NCBI RefSeq assembly: GCF_022201045.2
Contig: NC_068557.1
Coordinates: forward strand, 124,001 to 188,000
From: Citrus sinensis
Taxonomy: Eukaryota > Streptophyta > Magnoliopsida > Sapindales > Rutaceae
Direction of reading: 5' to 3'
Length of the DNA: 64,000 nt
Positions 34,986-48,078 of the stretch are shown here, one piece after another. The position numbers and the translations under genes are program-made. The notes below the pieces were generated by a model. The model was not told where the DNA came from. It saw only the letters and a program-made list of their open reading frames with translations, and ran no database searches. How positions within the stretch are numbered: position 1 is the stretch's first letter; each line of letters opens with the position of its first letter.

Positions 34986-37900
34986 TTAGTAATTTACAGT
35001 TGATTTGATTGCATCTAATATCTGCATCCAAATTCTCGTTAGCTACCGTGAGCTGTAAGATTCATGCAACAATGCTGAGCAGGAACTTTGAAGGATTCAA
35101 GACAACTTGCCTTATTCTTGGTGGGCATGTAGAATGGTTCGAAAACGAGAGGGAAGGGAGTGTCCAGACCACAAACTCGAGCCACTGGAGCTTCTAACTG
35201 CAATGCATCGTACCTCTTGAATTATTTATTAATTTATATGATAGACAAGGAAGATACTGATGCATTTCTAGAACTAAGCCGTATGTACTTTTTTTTGTGA
35301 AAGAAAATAACATCATTATTTCAGATAAACTTAATGCTAGCCAAGTGAGACATCTACTTCTCAACTAATACCAAGATCCCAACTTTTGCATGAGTTTACC
35401 ATGCAGAAATCAGCTGTGTAATTTGACTCGCATAGCATCTTCACAGTAGTTATTCAACAGTTGTACAATCCAGAGAATTGATTTCAGCGCATATCAACCT
35501 GGAACGCCAAGAAAAAGCTATGCACACAACTACTCTAGAGTGCCACCAAGAATGACTAATTTTCTACTCAAACGTGTTATCCAACAGTTACCTAGCAGTG
35601 CAATGTCAAAGACCAACTCCTTATATTGCTCAAAATTTATGAGCTAAGAGCATGAAAGTCATATTTTACATGCAAGAAAAGCATTCCGGTTTGCCCCTAG
35701 TAGCTAGTACATTAATTAACTATACAAGAGTACACAAGCCATGTTGATAGGTGCCTTGTCTCATCAGAATTGTTTAACTGTGACACGTAATCTGCCATCC
35801 AACCAGTGATTTGTCATACTTAAAACAATTTATCAGCCTACAACGTTTATTCTAACTATTACTGAAGATTAGCACCAAAATCAACAAAAATAAGCTCGGG
35901 TTACTAAATACAGAAAGAAACAAGGAAAAAAAGGATCTGAAGAAAGAGATTACTCTTAAGAAACAACGTTCAAGGATAGATGCAGAAATTTCAGCACCAA
36001 AACCTCCAGTAACCGGAGCTTCGTGGCTAATCTGCAGAGTGCCAAAAAAACTCATCACTGACACCAGTCAATTATATCAAGAAGCATTTTTTGTGAAATT
36101 TTTATCCTTACAAGAAGTCGTCCGGTTTTCCTGACAGAGGCCTCTACTGTTTCCTTATCCCATGGTATTAGTGTCTTCAGGTCTATCAGTTCACAAGAAA
36201 TTCCTTCCTGGAAAAACCTCGAGGCTCAAATAACTAATGAGAACCAAAATCCTTAAGATAGCAAAAAGCATTTCCTTGTGCTAGGAATAACATTACATCA
36301 AACGTTGTTGCATTATGATTCTGGAAATACTTGATAGGGGGATATGTTATGGAGGTTGGAGATTGATTAGAATTACACCACAGAATTACCTAGACCTGAT
36401 GGATGTGCTACCATATAATATTTCTGCACCACTGCATATGGTCTAAGAAGTTTGCTATAGTTTGTATCACACTAAAAAAAAACATTTTCGAGCAATGAGA
36501 AAGAATCACATACCTTTTCAGCATCTAAACAGGCCTGCTCCATGATAGAGAGTTGTGCTCCCCAGCCAACAAGTGTTATGTCACTGCCTTCTCGAATCAC
36601 CTAATTATTGCAATTTGCATTTCTTCAGATTCCAAATTCTCTATCGAAGATAATTATTTATTGATGAATAAGTTGCATACCTCTGCCTCTGATAAAGGCA
36701 ACATATAATCATCCTCAGGAACCTCTTCTACAGACAAACGGTAAAGCCACTGGATATCCAAGACATTTACATGATATCAATAACAAAAATCATCAGTTGA
36801 TAAATGGGTACAAAAAGAATCACCAAACTTGAGTTGAAGTACAGTACCTTTGGCTCAAAAAAGACAACAGGGTTCGGATCACGAATGCATGACAGCAATA
36901 ATCCTTTTGCTTGTCGTGGGCTTCGAGGGATGACCACCTAGAAAATTCACTGATTAAGTATTGGAAGCAATGCAAAACATCAAACAATTTTAGAAGGGAA
37001 GTGCTAAACTTCAGCTCCCTTGCAAAAGGATTAGGACCAATTGAAAGATTTTCTATAATCTCAAAGGTACAACAAAATAGTCTCTTTGGACTCCTCATGA
37101 CCTGCAGTTAGCATACGGAGCATTGCCCCACAGGGAGAAGGATGCTAACCACAGGAGAGAAGAGAAATAAATAAATTAAAGTCATATTAACTCAAGGAGA
37201 AGAAAATATACTTTGAGACCAGGAACGTGACAAAAGAAAGCTTCAGGAGATTGCGAGTGATAGTGTCCACCATGGCCCACAGCTCCGTAAGGGGCTCTTA
37301 CTGTTAATCCTGGGGAATCACATGAAGGCCCTTCAAGGACAAAACAAGAGCAGAGAGAAGGGGAGGAAGAAAAACTAAAAAAGAAAGAACCAGAGGGGAG
37401 CATTGGACAATAAACGGAGCAACATATTACCTCCACAATTAAATTGATTTCCACTCCTGTATCTGAACTTAGCAGCTTCATTGACAATCTACCAAGAAGA
37501 TTATATCAACTAAAGGTGAATTATGAAGCCACAAGAGATGCTAGTTTCTGGATGAGAGCTATACCTGATCAAAAGCTGGAAAAATATAATCTGCAAATTG
37601 AATTTCAGCTATAGCTCGATTTCCCTATCACACATGAAATGAAAGCAAGGGATATGTACATCATATTAGAGGTTCCTGAGGAACTATGCTGAGAATGACT
37701 TCCCAGCTTGTGCATTTTAAACATAAGTCTCTGAAACAAACCATAGCTGCCAGACCAATGGCAAACCCAACGATGCCCTGCATACAAAAAAGATAATATG
37801 AACCTATCAAATATGCATAGCACAGAAGAGTCCAATATTAGTGCGTGGAAAGAGAGTGAGACTCTCTATTTGACTCAATACGTAGGAGTATGAACTATGA

Positions 37901-38719
37901 CACCAAAAATGGAGATTATATATGAACTATGACCAAGAACAGAGTCTGGAATACCTGTTCACAAAGAGGGGTATTGAATACCCGACTTTTACCAAATCGA
38001 TCAGCTAATCCTGTCGTGCATCGGAAGACTCCACCAAAGCCCACATCTTCTCCAAACACATAAGCACTGCGACAAGATATAACCATCCATGAGAAGACTC
38101 ACCGTCACAGAACTTGCGAAAGTACAAAGAGGCTCTAACGATGTAAAATAGAAAAGAAGACTACATATTTCACAGGATTTGAGAAAATTTGAGCTGAAAA
38201 GATTAACAACAAATTCATCGAAATGAAAACGCATGCGAGACTGCTAAGCCAGGCAATCGACAGCTAATCCTACACCAATCCATGGTAATGCCTTCATGTA
38301 TCATCCTCTCCAAGTTTCCATTTTTCTTCAACGAACTGAATAGTCAATGAAAATAATACTAACCCAAATCCAAAATCTCAAATCACTGATCAGATATACA
38401 AATATGAAGACAATTCATTAAGGCCTACAAATCCAAACCAAGCTCAAAAGACAACTAAAACTCCACAAAGATTGAAAGTATACAAGAATAAAAAATAAAA
38501 AATAAAAACACAAAAACCAAGCCGGGTATCTTAAAAAACAAACCGTGGATCAGTTTCCAAAGCAATATGAAGAGCCTGGTTGATGGCAGAGTACAAATTC
38601 AAAGACTTGCCACTGCCAACACCCCCATCGTGTTGTTGAATTAGCTGCTTGTTCGCACAAGCAGTTGAAAGATTTCTCCGTGAAAGGGAACCCACAAATC
38701 TTCTCAAACCAGAAGCCAT
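34986..38719 (-). CDS. Branched-chain 2-oxoacid dehydrogenase E1 beta subunit, 360 aa, 13 exons
   Basis: With E1 alpha this forms the thiamine-diphosphate decarboxylase of the mitochondrial complex degrading Leu, Ile and Val. Exons: 38719-38544, 38066-37955, 37777-37742, 37624-37565, 37488-37431, 37309-37212, 36937-36848, 36749-36681, 36600-36514, 36207-36112, 36031-35954, 35197-35111, 35021-34986, summing to 1083 nt with every phase consistent. The first 35 or so residues are rich in Arg and Ser ([17 protein letters not shown]), as in a mitochondrial presequence. Family blocks seen: [96 protein letters not shown] and [17 protein letters not shown]. The last intron starts with GC (AAG then GCAAGT). 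No damage seen. Length matches the Arabidopsis E1 beta proteins. Confidence 0.95.
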
Positions 38720-39071
38720 ATTGTGAAATCTCCGCCAAGATTTTTGGTTGTGGAGTTTGCAAATATTGAATTCATGTGCGTTTGTCTGCGTTGAAATGTT
38801 TTTAGTTCGGATTTGAGGGGAGTTGAGAATAAGCCAGCTCAAGTATTACGTGGATAGAGCTCTATAGTTTGGAGCCGGGGGTGTACTAGCTGCTGAGTTG
38901 TATTCTGTGCACGTGGCAGTCTAATCACTACATGATAGATCTATTGGTTAGTGAATATGTGCACTTTTATATGTAATGTTACGCAAATAGTGTTGCTGCT
39001 TTGCCTTTTGGGATTTTATTTTATGTTTAATATCAAGTCCTATGCTAAGGTTAGATGTATCAGGCTACAGT
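38720..39071. other. Upstream region of the E1 beta gene
   Basis: Holds the leader and proximal promoter of the minus-strand gene. No separate gene seen. Confidence 0.4.
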
Positions 39072-39182
39072 GTAACTGTGTTATCGTGCCACAGTTGCAT
39101 CCAGCCGTTGGATGTACTTGAATTGGTGTGGTCTACTGACATCCAACGGCTGAATGCAACTGTGACACGGTACCACAGTTGC
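39072..39182. repeat. Hairpin: 45-base inverted repeat with 21-base loop
   Basis: The left arm 39072-39116 and the complement of the right arm 39138-39182 share about 39 of 45 positions, including CACAGTTGCAT and CAGCCGTTGGATGT; some mismatches would be G-U pairs in RNA. It lies about 350 bp upstream of the E1 beta start. It could be a small foldback transposon, or the stem of a young miRNA or siRNA locus. Confidence 0.65.
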
Positions 39183-39354
39183 ACCACAGGTTTTCCCATA
39201 TTAGATGCCTCTAAGCAAAAGGTCAAGTATAGTAAGCGCCGTGATACCAACGTATAAACTCGGCAATTTGTCATCTTCTTTGCATTTTCTAATACGTAAA
39301 CAGTAAGTAGCAAGCATTAAAACATTGACTTGGCAGCGCAACATAGCTCATTTC

Positions 39355-39500
39355 CTTCAGTTGAGGCAACGCCTTAAGCTCTTACGTGGTGAGAGCGTAG
39401 TCCCCAAACGGCTAAAGTCCTAAGTTCGACTATTATTAGGAGAGAATGAGACAAGATCTGATTACCCTCTCTTAAACAATTAAAGAAAATACATTATTCT
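39355..39500 (+). mobile_element. SINE-like 5' part, related to the SINE at 7230
   Basis: A tRNA-like head: gctcttacgtggtgagagc in the A-box position and taagttcgacta in the B-box position, followed by gagacaagat and a cttaaacaattaaag tail similar to the SINE at 7230-7522. No target duplication found, so it is degraded or truncated. Confidence 0.5.
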
Positions 39501-40627
39501 ATTCATCAAACATGATGGTAGAAGCAAACATTTTCAGAAATTTTAGAAAAAAGACTTTGATCCGATCATCAGATCATTGACGTAACTTTATTTAGTTACA
39601 AATTTAGATAATAATTCATAACTTATTATTTTGAAACGACAACCGGGTGCTTATATCAAGTAGTTTAGAAATTTGGCTTTGGCGGCACCACTCAAAAGAA
39701 GAATGGATACTCTGCAAATCAGCCATGAAGGCATCAACCGTGATTAATGGCCTCATGCTATAAGCAATAGGCAAAGCAACGACCCCTGATCAAGTCAGTC
39801 AACCACATTATTGCTAAAACTTCTGAAATTTAAAATTTGGAATCTTAACCTGTATGATGATTACCATTTATTGATAACAGCATCAGGTAGTAACCTTTCT
39901 ACTTACCATCAATACACAAAACACAAGGCAATCTTCAATTTCGCCTCACAGCATACATGGCTTGTTCAGCATTCCATTCCACACAGAGAAAGCACCAATG
40001 CAATTTTATTAAGCAGAAAACAAAAAGGGTCATCACATGCACTGGTAAAAATAGCTACCATAAAAGCATACTCTATTTCTTTGCTTACTGAATATCAAAA
40101 GCTCTCTATTACATTGAAATAATTTTCCCAGCTTGGCGCTTTAGCAGCCCTCTCTTGACCCAAATGCAAGCTGCTCCATAAGACAGGAAAAATATCCCAG
40201 ACACAATTTTTCTTTTAAAGATATTAAAAAAAAAGCATAATGGAAGAAGAAACATAAAGAAAAAGCCACTAAATAGCATTCACTAAACCCAAAACCCTAG
40301 CAGATGAAAAACTTTGTTAGAAGAGGAAACAAAAAAGGAAAAAGAAAAAGAAAAAGAAAAAGAGCCCATCATAAAAGAGATGGGCAATACTACTCAGATT
40401 CTGATAAACCTAGCCTGCCACACCATCTTTGAACTCACAACATGAAATCCCATCCCTCAATGAATTATTGACTTTAAAGCAGCAGGGCAGATCCAATAAG
40501 GCGGCCTGAGTCATACATAGAACTGGCCAGAAGTTTTCTATACGATGTCTGAAACCAGCAAAACTTCTGACAGAACTCCTCACAATGAGCTCCAATAAAA
40601 TCAGACCGCCTTCCTGTGCAGCTAAGC

Positions 40628-43600
40628 CTAACAACCATTTGCAACCCCATTTGCCAATATAACCTTCTCTGAAACTACAACTGGTTTACTTCCCTTGTGG
40701 GCATCTCCAGTTTTTGCAACTGATCCATTCTCAGAGAGTCTTAGGTCCCCATTACTCTGAACTGTTGTAGTACGCTCTTCGACCAAATCAGAGGCAACCT
40801 CCGATGACTTCTGTGTCTTTAGTTCCCCATTAGCCAATTCTTTCTTCTCCTCAGCAGGCTTTCCTTCCCATACCTGCAGCGTTTCCAAAATCAACCACAT
40901 ACAAGCAAAATTAGGCTTCTTCAGCAAAATATTTCACCATATCTAAATTGGAAAGAATACAAGACATTAAACCAATTTAATGGGAAGTAACTTGCCTGTT
41001 TCTGGAACTGCTGTTGTTTAGCCTTCTTTTCCTGAATGGTTTTCTGGCGAGTCTCATAAAACCCAAAATCATCCAGAATGCACGTTTTACTTGGGTGATC
41101 CTTGAATATTTTGATCAATTTAAGTCCCTGCTCTAACTTGATCTGCAAGACACCATCAAAGCTTGCTGTTTAAAATAAATAAAGAACAATGACATAATAG
41201 CAAGGGATAAGATTACAAAAATTTAATTACCTCTTGAGTGTCCCTACTGTTAGTGACAGGCTTGTTCTCATTATTCTCGAGAGTAATGTGCTTCAACAAA
41301 CTATTTGGTACATCCTTGACAATGTGCCACTTCACCGGAAAACAGCCAGTCCATTTGTCTTGTTGCCAGTACTCCACGTTTTTGTTAAAATCAACCGGTC
41401 CAGCCATCTCCGCAAGGCCAACAAACTGTCCACTTGTGTTAACCTAAGAAAGAATTCAAGACCAATAAGTAAATACCATGGAAATATAGAAAATAACATA
41501 AATAAGATTAGATTAGTTAAATCAGATTCTCACCGAAAAGAGAAGAAATACAGGGCAGCTGCGAGACTTCTGTTGAGCCTCCTGGTAAGCAGCATCAAGC
41601 TTCTTGTTGCCATTGGGGGTGCTGGCCCAAACACTGTACTTGATACTTTTATGGACATCATCCTCACTGTACGATTTGATGACAAAGAATTTAGCATCAG
41701 TGTACTCTTCTGGGAAATCTGCTTTATTGTATTCATCTCTGTCAGGACTCAAACTAATCTTATCATTCTCATCCTCAGCGGTCCCATTTGTTAGCACATT
41801 CTGCTCTTTGACTGGTAAAGCATTGGGTGCTGAACCCTTTTGGTTTTTTGCTCCCTTGGCTCTAGGTCCCCTATTAAGCTCATTCAATCCATCCATGTTC
41901 TCATTACCATAACCAAAATAACCATTGCCACGTCCCCTGGATTTATACTTCCCATCAACAGACAACCATCCACGACCATTTGTTCGCAAATCATAGCCAT
42001 TGGAGCCAAACCCCACCCCAGATCTAAATGTGTTACCATACTGACCGTATAACTTGTTAGGATACATCCTATTCATATTCATGAAACCCTGTGCAGCGCC
42101 CATGCCAGACATCGGTCTAGGATGGTGCAAACCCTGTGGAGAAGAGAAAAGAAAACTTTCAGAGATAGCTAAATAAAGTGTTGAATATTTCTGTGCATAA
42201 AATGATCTAACATCAACTTTTGTCCACCATCAATTTTTGTCCACCACAAAACATTCATCACAACAGCAGAGGCTCAAATTAATATCAATTGTGAAGGAAC
42301 GGTAACATTTATTCATATCAACACTTTCTCACAACACAAGTCAACATAATCAAATATCTGGCATTATATTATTCTAATTGATTCATGATACAAAAACCAT
42401 AATTAAAAAGCAGATAAGGCAACTCATGCATACCATGTAATGAGAATTCGGACGGTAGTTCTGATTTCTGGAAGATGCAACATTATTGACGTTTGAAATT
42501 GAAGAATTAAAGGTGTTGCTTGCAACTGGCCTAGCATCTGAAATTACGGGGCCATCCAACCATGGAATTGGAGACCTCATCCCATCAAGATTACACCTTG
42601 GATCTTGATATCCAGAAGCAGGCCCTCGTCCAGGCAAACTACCCCTTCCATATGTATTGTTTGAATTAAAGGGCTGATATGTTGGTTTAAATGGAGCTGA
42701 ACCATTATTCCCCTTCACACCTCCCGCATTGGCAACACCATTGGATTTCCCATTGGTGCTTTCTACAGGCAATGGCTTCTGATCAGCAGCTACAGAGGTG
42801 GGAATATCCCCAGGTGTAGGAGCGACAGGGCTTGGGGAGTATGGACTACTAGTTGGAGTAATTGGCTGGAAGTAGTGTGGATACTGGTAGTGCTGAGGTC
42901 CATAAAGCTGACCATCAGTTCCCATGGTTGGAACTGGTGATGTTGCCGGTGAATAGGGCGGATAGGGTGCATACCCATAGCCATGGTGATACATAAGAGA
43001 CCCATTGTCTCCATACACTCCCTGCAAGAATACCAAAACAACGTAACAAATCATTAGACCGCAATATATACTTGCAAAAAACAACCCATCCAATCATTGT
43101 TGAAGCATAATAACTTACAGAAGTCATGTCAACTCCATCTTGACTTACATATCTTGTATAATCATCCCACTCACCAACATTTCCATCATACCCTGCAAGA
43201 GTTTATAACCAGGTCAATGCCACATCTAATAGCGACATAATAACATTAACCAGTTAATATACCAACTAACAAATTTGGATTTCTCCAAACTAGACAATCC
43301 CGCAGACCAAAGCTCACCACTTACCCCCATAGTAGAAAGCAGTTGAGGGATAACCATTGGGAACATAGCACATATTCGGGTCCATGAAATCATTCAGAAA
43401 TGGAGTTCCAGAACGCTCTGAAGGGATCTGACCATTTGCAGCAGCATTAACAGAATCAACAGACCCATACTGATTAGCTGAGGGCTGTATGAACAAATTC
43501 AATCAAACATAAACATATTAGTTTCCATCCATCATAAAGATTAAAGACAGTCCCAAAAAAGTGAACAATAGCCAAAATTAGCACCAACTCAATGTGTGAA

Positions 43601-44258
43601 CATACCTTCTTGGTATGCTCAGAAATTTCAAGAGACTTGGTCTGCGAATCTAAAGACAATTTCTGCAGCAAATCTGATGCTTCTATTGGAAGAAAAAAGT
43701 AAAGGAAACAAATTTGCTAGCCAAAAGCCAATATCAAGACAATCATACATGCTTCAATTTACAAAATTCCATTTACAAACAACCTCAACTTATAAATCGC
43801 AATGCTTAAACTACAGTCCAATAACAAGCATATAATTTTGAATTCAATGTTTGAACAGTAAAATCAAGATCCCTGTTGAAAACAATATAACTACCATACT
43901 GTAGTCCACACGAGCAACCAACAACCCTAATCCCAACTAGAATAAAAACAAACACTCATCAATTCATTTAGAAGAAACCAAAAATAAACAAGACCACGTA
44001 GCGACAAACAAATTACAATAATTCTGAACAACACAAACTTCCCAAGAAAACAACTTCTTCACAAACGAACAAGTCACCATGAAAACCGTAATTTAAACGC
44101 GTAAAAACCTAAATTTTGACACGGATCTACGAAATTAAGAACCAAAAATTAACAGAAACCAAATTCGATCCAGACGAGAAACAAGGGAATTAAACAATAC
44201 CCAGATCGCTATTTTGTGAAAGGATACTTTCTACAGCAGGAGCAACAGTAGTAGCCAT
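40628..44258 (-). CDS. YTH-domain m6A RNA reader, ECT family, 720 aa, 9 exons
   Basis: ECT proteins bind N6-methyladenosine in mRNA in the cytoplasm. Exons: 44258-44201, 43682-43606, 43484-43325, 43192-43119, 43021-42434, 42133-41534, 41443-41231, 41142-40996, 40873-40628, summing to 2163 nt and all in phase. The N-terminal two thirds is a low-complexity region rich in Tyr, Pro, Gly, Ser and Asn ([17 protein letters not shown]), as in the family. The YTH domain runs from about residue 440 to 590: [56 protein letters not shown] and [17 protein letters not shown]. The Trp of SVW and both Trp of WQQDKW occupy the positions known to form the m6A cage. The last intron starts with GC (CAG then GCAAGT). 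The C-terminal exon is Glu/Lys-rich and the coding sequence ends at 40628. Confidence 0.95.
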
Positions 44259-44799
44259 GAATAACAACAACGGCAACAGATCTTGATCTTTCACAATTAT
44301 CGTATCTTCTAAAAACCTAATAAAAAAAGAAAATTAATTTGGTTTTTAAAAGATTTTTGTTTCCCCCAAAAGGATCTAAAAGGAACCCTAGAAACAAGGA
44401 GATTAAAATGGGGTTACTCTCTTCTCTCGCACACAGCCGCCGAGGGTTTGGGTTTGGGTTTAGCGAAAGAAAAGAAGAGGGTTTTGTCAATCCAAAAGCG
44501 GTGACTCAAATAGCCCCACGGACTCCTCTTTTTCTGTCTCACCCGCGGGTCGTTTTATGATCTCATCACCTCTTTTTGATTGGCTGTGATTTCCACGTGG
44601 AGGGTCCTGACTAACTTTGGGCTGTTTTGGTTTATTTTTCAACTTTTCTTGTTTTGTCAGAGCCTCAGAGGGTGAAGTTTGTTTTGGTGCCTCGGAGGGT
44701 GATGGGTGTTGGGTGTTCATTTGAAAGTTCCCAAATCGAGCGTGTGGTCAGTGGTGTAAGTTTTTGGAAACCCTATTTGCGAAATTATCACATGGGATT
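44259..44799. other. Leader and promoter region of the YTH gene
   Basis: Contains aaccctag (telo-box-like) near 44385 and a GC-richer patch from 44480 to 44640. The minus-strand leader presumably starts here. Open frames in this stretch have no recognisable domain. Confidence 0.45.
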
Positions 44800-44905
44800 T
44801 TAGATTTGGTCTTTGTTTTGGATTTTGGGCCCATTTGTTAGATTATGGGCCCTTTGGACTTCTCTTATTTGTGGATGTATGTTGACAAATTCTTTCGAAG
44901 ATTCA
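44800..44905. repeat. Direct repeat, copy 1 (copy 2 at about 46115-46200)
   Basis: The blocks tttggtxtttgttttggxttt, ggacttctctta and gatgtTgacaaatt-like sequence appear in the same order and spacing at 46125-46200. Copy 2 forms the left flank of the NAC-carrying element. Non-coding. Confidence 0.55.
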
Positions 44906-46114
44906 TTTGCCCTTTCTTTTTACTTCACATGTATAATCGTTATTAGGTATGAAATTAAAATTCGAAACAAATTTATGGTATTATAAATCAGTTTATAATA
45001 TTGTAAACTTGATTTATAATGTTATAAATCTATCCTAAACTTGAATTTTGGACTAAAAAAATTAGAAAGAAAACTACAGATCATATATAGCTATCCAAGT
45101 AAAAATGCAATGTTCTTATAGTACAGTATACATCAAATATGTACAAGATTAGAGTTTATGGACTATTGATATTTGATGAGGCCAAAATAAGTTGTTATAT
45201 ATTTGGAGTTTCTTTTTCTAATTAAACAATGCTCTTATTCTTCAAATGAAATATATTATTATTAAGCTATTGGTCAATTTTCTTTGGAGAAAGCCCATTT
45301 GTTATAAAACACACTGACCATTAATAATTTGGAAAACTTAGAGCTACCAAAACAGCCTATAAAAAGAATTAATCACGCAATTAAATAAGAACTATTCTCT
45401 TGTATAAACATATATGATGTTTTATGGCTTTGTTTCAAAGTAACAATTGGATCACACTTGCTACTGAAATCATGCGAGGTAAGAAGTGTTTTTAAAATTA
45501 GACTATGATGAGATCATAATAGTCTTATTGCATGGTACGGTCTTATTCTTAAGAGTAAGTCGACGCTCTGCATGCTTGAATATTGAGGTGGGCCTAAGCA
45601 TACCATTTAGGAATTAAAATACGAATTTGAGATTAGGCCGTTGATTATAATATGACCTTAAGCTAGCTAGAGCTAAATAATGTACAATTTACGCTCAATT
45701 TTGCATTTGAAAACATGATGTTTCTCCCATACTTGTTTGCCTTGGGTCTAGTTACGCTGTAAGGAGACTTCATTGCCACAAATATTATCCATGCGAAAAA
45801 CTTTGATGTGCATCTAAAAAAACATTTCAGATTAATCGTCGTTTATTCAAAACGTATACACTCTACAAAAACTCAACTTGATTTCTTAATTAATATGCTT
45901 CTGAATGGGGAAGGAGAGCTGCTCGATTGATGGATTTTCTGTTTTAAGATGTTTTAAAATTTCATCTCAAGTGATGTGGTATTCATTCACTAGTTGGTGG
46001 GATAATGTAATTAAATCACTCAGAACTTAATGCATTGTATGCCGTATTATATGAGATGCAATTTAGAATAAGATTTTAGAGTGTCAATCATCATTTACGA
46101 ATGCGAAGTGTACA
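44906..46114. other. Intergenic, no gene recognised
   Basis: AT-rich, with no supported ORF or repeat ends. Confidence 0.45.
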
Positions 46115-46192
46115 AAATTTCATGGGCTTTTGGATTTGGTTTGTTTTTGGGTGCGCCATTATGGACTTCTCTTAATCATAGATGGATGTTGA

Positions 46193-47144
46193 CAAATTTT
46201 AGAGTTGGACTATTGGCACCCCTCTCATCTCCTCATAAAACTCCCTTTTTAGTTATATTTATTTTATTTTTGAAAATACCCCTTGTTTTAGATACACCTT
46301 TCTAAGTTCTCAATTTTCATTTGATTTGTTTTATTTTTAAAACACAAAGTATTATTGTAATATTTTTTTAATTATTTCCAATTTTAGTATTACCCTACAC
46401 ACAAATTAAAAAAGTTATATGGGTGATAAATTTTTTAGTGTTAATCATTGGCTGAAATAACACATATTTCAAATTATAATTTCAAAGTAATTTTAAGTAT
46501 AAAAATATTTAATCAATAAGAAATCAAAAGAGAACAATAGATTATTTAATAAGATTTATGGAAGTCTAGCCCCTTTTCTTGATGATTTCGTGAGAACTGA
46601 TAATCTCTACGGTTCCAAGGAACCGTGGTAGATTTGGAGGACTCGAGATTTAGAAGATGGTGAAGATCTTTACTCTTTCACTCGCTTGAAGAAGAAGAGT
46701 GTTAACGGCTCAAGATTGATTACAGAGTCTGGTACGTAGCAAGGCGGTTGTGTCCGGCAACTCTAGCAAGAAAATTGGTTCCAAGAAAAGGTTTCAATAT
46801 GAGAAGGACAAGTCTCCACACAACGGTTGCTGGATTATGCTTGAATACTCTCTGAATCCTTCATTGTTGCCGCAAAACCTTCGATCCAGTGACCTTGTTC
46901 TTTGTCGAATTAGAAAGAACGGTGAGCTAGCGGCAGCCGGGCAGAAAAATTCAAGGAAAAAGAGAAAGTCAAGCATAAATTGTGTACAATTTATTTTAGT
47001 TAGATAGTAAGTAACATATATAATTTTTTTTTTTTGAAAAGGATTGATCATGAATTAAGTAATTTGTCCTTAACTGTAATTTTATTTAAAGTGAGGTTTT
47101 ATAAGAATAATGTAGGGGTGCCAATAGCTCCACTCCAAATTTTA
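46193..47144. mobile_element. Pack-MULE-like element with 9-bp target duplication and NAC fragment
   Basis: The 9-mer caaatttta stands at 46193-46201 and 47136-47144. Directly inside are inverted termini: the left reads GAGTTGGACTATTGGCACCCCT and the complement of the right reads GAGTGGAGCTATTGGCACCCCT, and weaker similarity continues for about 30 further bases (ATAAAAC, CTTT). A 9-bp target duplication is the hallmark of the Mutator superfamily. The 934-bp element has no transposase and carries a degenerate NAC-domain sequence, so it is non-autonomous and Pack-MULE-like. Confidence 0.75.
46575..46990 (+). pseudogene. Broken NAC-domain transcription factor fragment
   Basis: Translation across frames gives NAC-domain pieces in order: DNLYGSKEPW, a stop, then LEDGEDLYSFTRLKKKSVNGS, a stop in place of the expected Trp codon near 46737, then SGNSSKKIGSKKRFQYEKD, SPHNGCWIMLEYSLNPSLLP and DLVLCRIRKN. 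These match the middle and end of the NAC DNA-binding domain. At least two stops are present, and the N-terminal start and the activation domain are absent. It lies wholly inside the TIR element, so it is probably a captured fragment. Confidence 0.8.
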
Positions 47145-48078
47145 CCATGGAATCATTTTAGGCTTTAGCTTGATTTGTCATTTTAGGACTTCTCTCTCCC
47201 AGCACCAGCAGGTAGCACAGCAGCACATTAACTCAGCACAATATCTCCCATTCGCTCAGATGGAGATTCCAATCCATTGACATTGAGCAGATAATTTTAG
47301 ATCACACTATAAGTTAGCAACCGAGAAATCCTCAAGTTTTAAACTTAAAATCATGCAGCTGAGAAAATATTTATTTGTACAGAGACATGTTTCTTAAAAC
47401 TGTTAAGAAGCAATCTCAAAGTAGAAATCTTAAACTTTGGGATTGCCTGAAAAGCATTAATCTGGACACTCATAGTTTCAAAGAAAAACCCAATGTCAAG
47501 TGATCACAAACATCTTTCAAGTGATAAGCATAATGTATGGCTACACTTCCCACAAACATTATTCATATCCTTAAACCATCTCGCGCCTGTCTACTGAAGC
47601 ATGTAATTAATTAATTTCGTTGCTTGTATCTGTTTGATATTTCACAGAACAAATGGAATGCACCTCAGATTTAATGTCATAAAGCTGCTAACTTTAATAA
47701 TTGTAGAAATGATCAGTATTGAAGATTGGAATCATTATCAGGGCTTACTTCAAATTTTGTCCTTTGCTTTTATTTTGCCAAGAATATGGGGGCAAGCATA
47801 AAAAAAATCAACTAGTACAACATATATACTACTTCAGCCTGAGAAATTAATAAATTAACAGGACTAATTAAAGCTTTTAGACAGAATTATGAATCAGAAA
47901 ATGTGAAATCGAAAAAGAGACAAGTTAACTTTAATAGTCCTAATTCAGAAAAAAAAGGGTGGGGGGCAGGGGCAGAGATGAAATCAGAAATTAAAGTTGG
48001 ACGAGGCTACATCCAATTAAACAAACAAATGCCTACATGCATGCATTTAATGTTTAGATGTCATTGTCAAGTAGTCCT
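47145..48078. other. Intergenic, no gene recognised
   Basis: No recognisable gene. The right part probably belongs to the 3' flank of the minus-strand remnant at 48079-48790. Confidence 0.4.

Noticed and set aside
41234-41794. Plus-strand open frame of 186 codons
   Set aside because: Antisense of YTH exons 6 and 7 and the intron between them. The YTH model explains this region fully.
44487-44720. Minus-strand 77-codon frame rich in Pro, Ser and Lys
   Set aside because: Low-complexity composition, no homology recognised, and it lies in the promoter side of the YTH gene.
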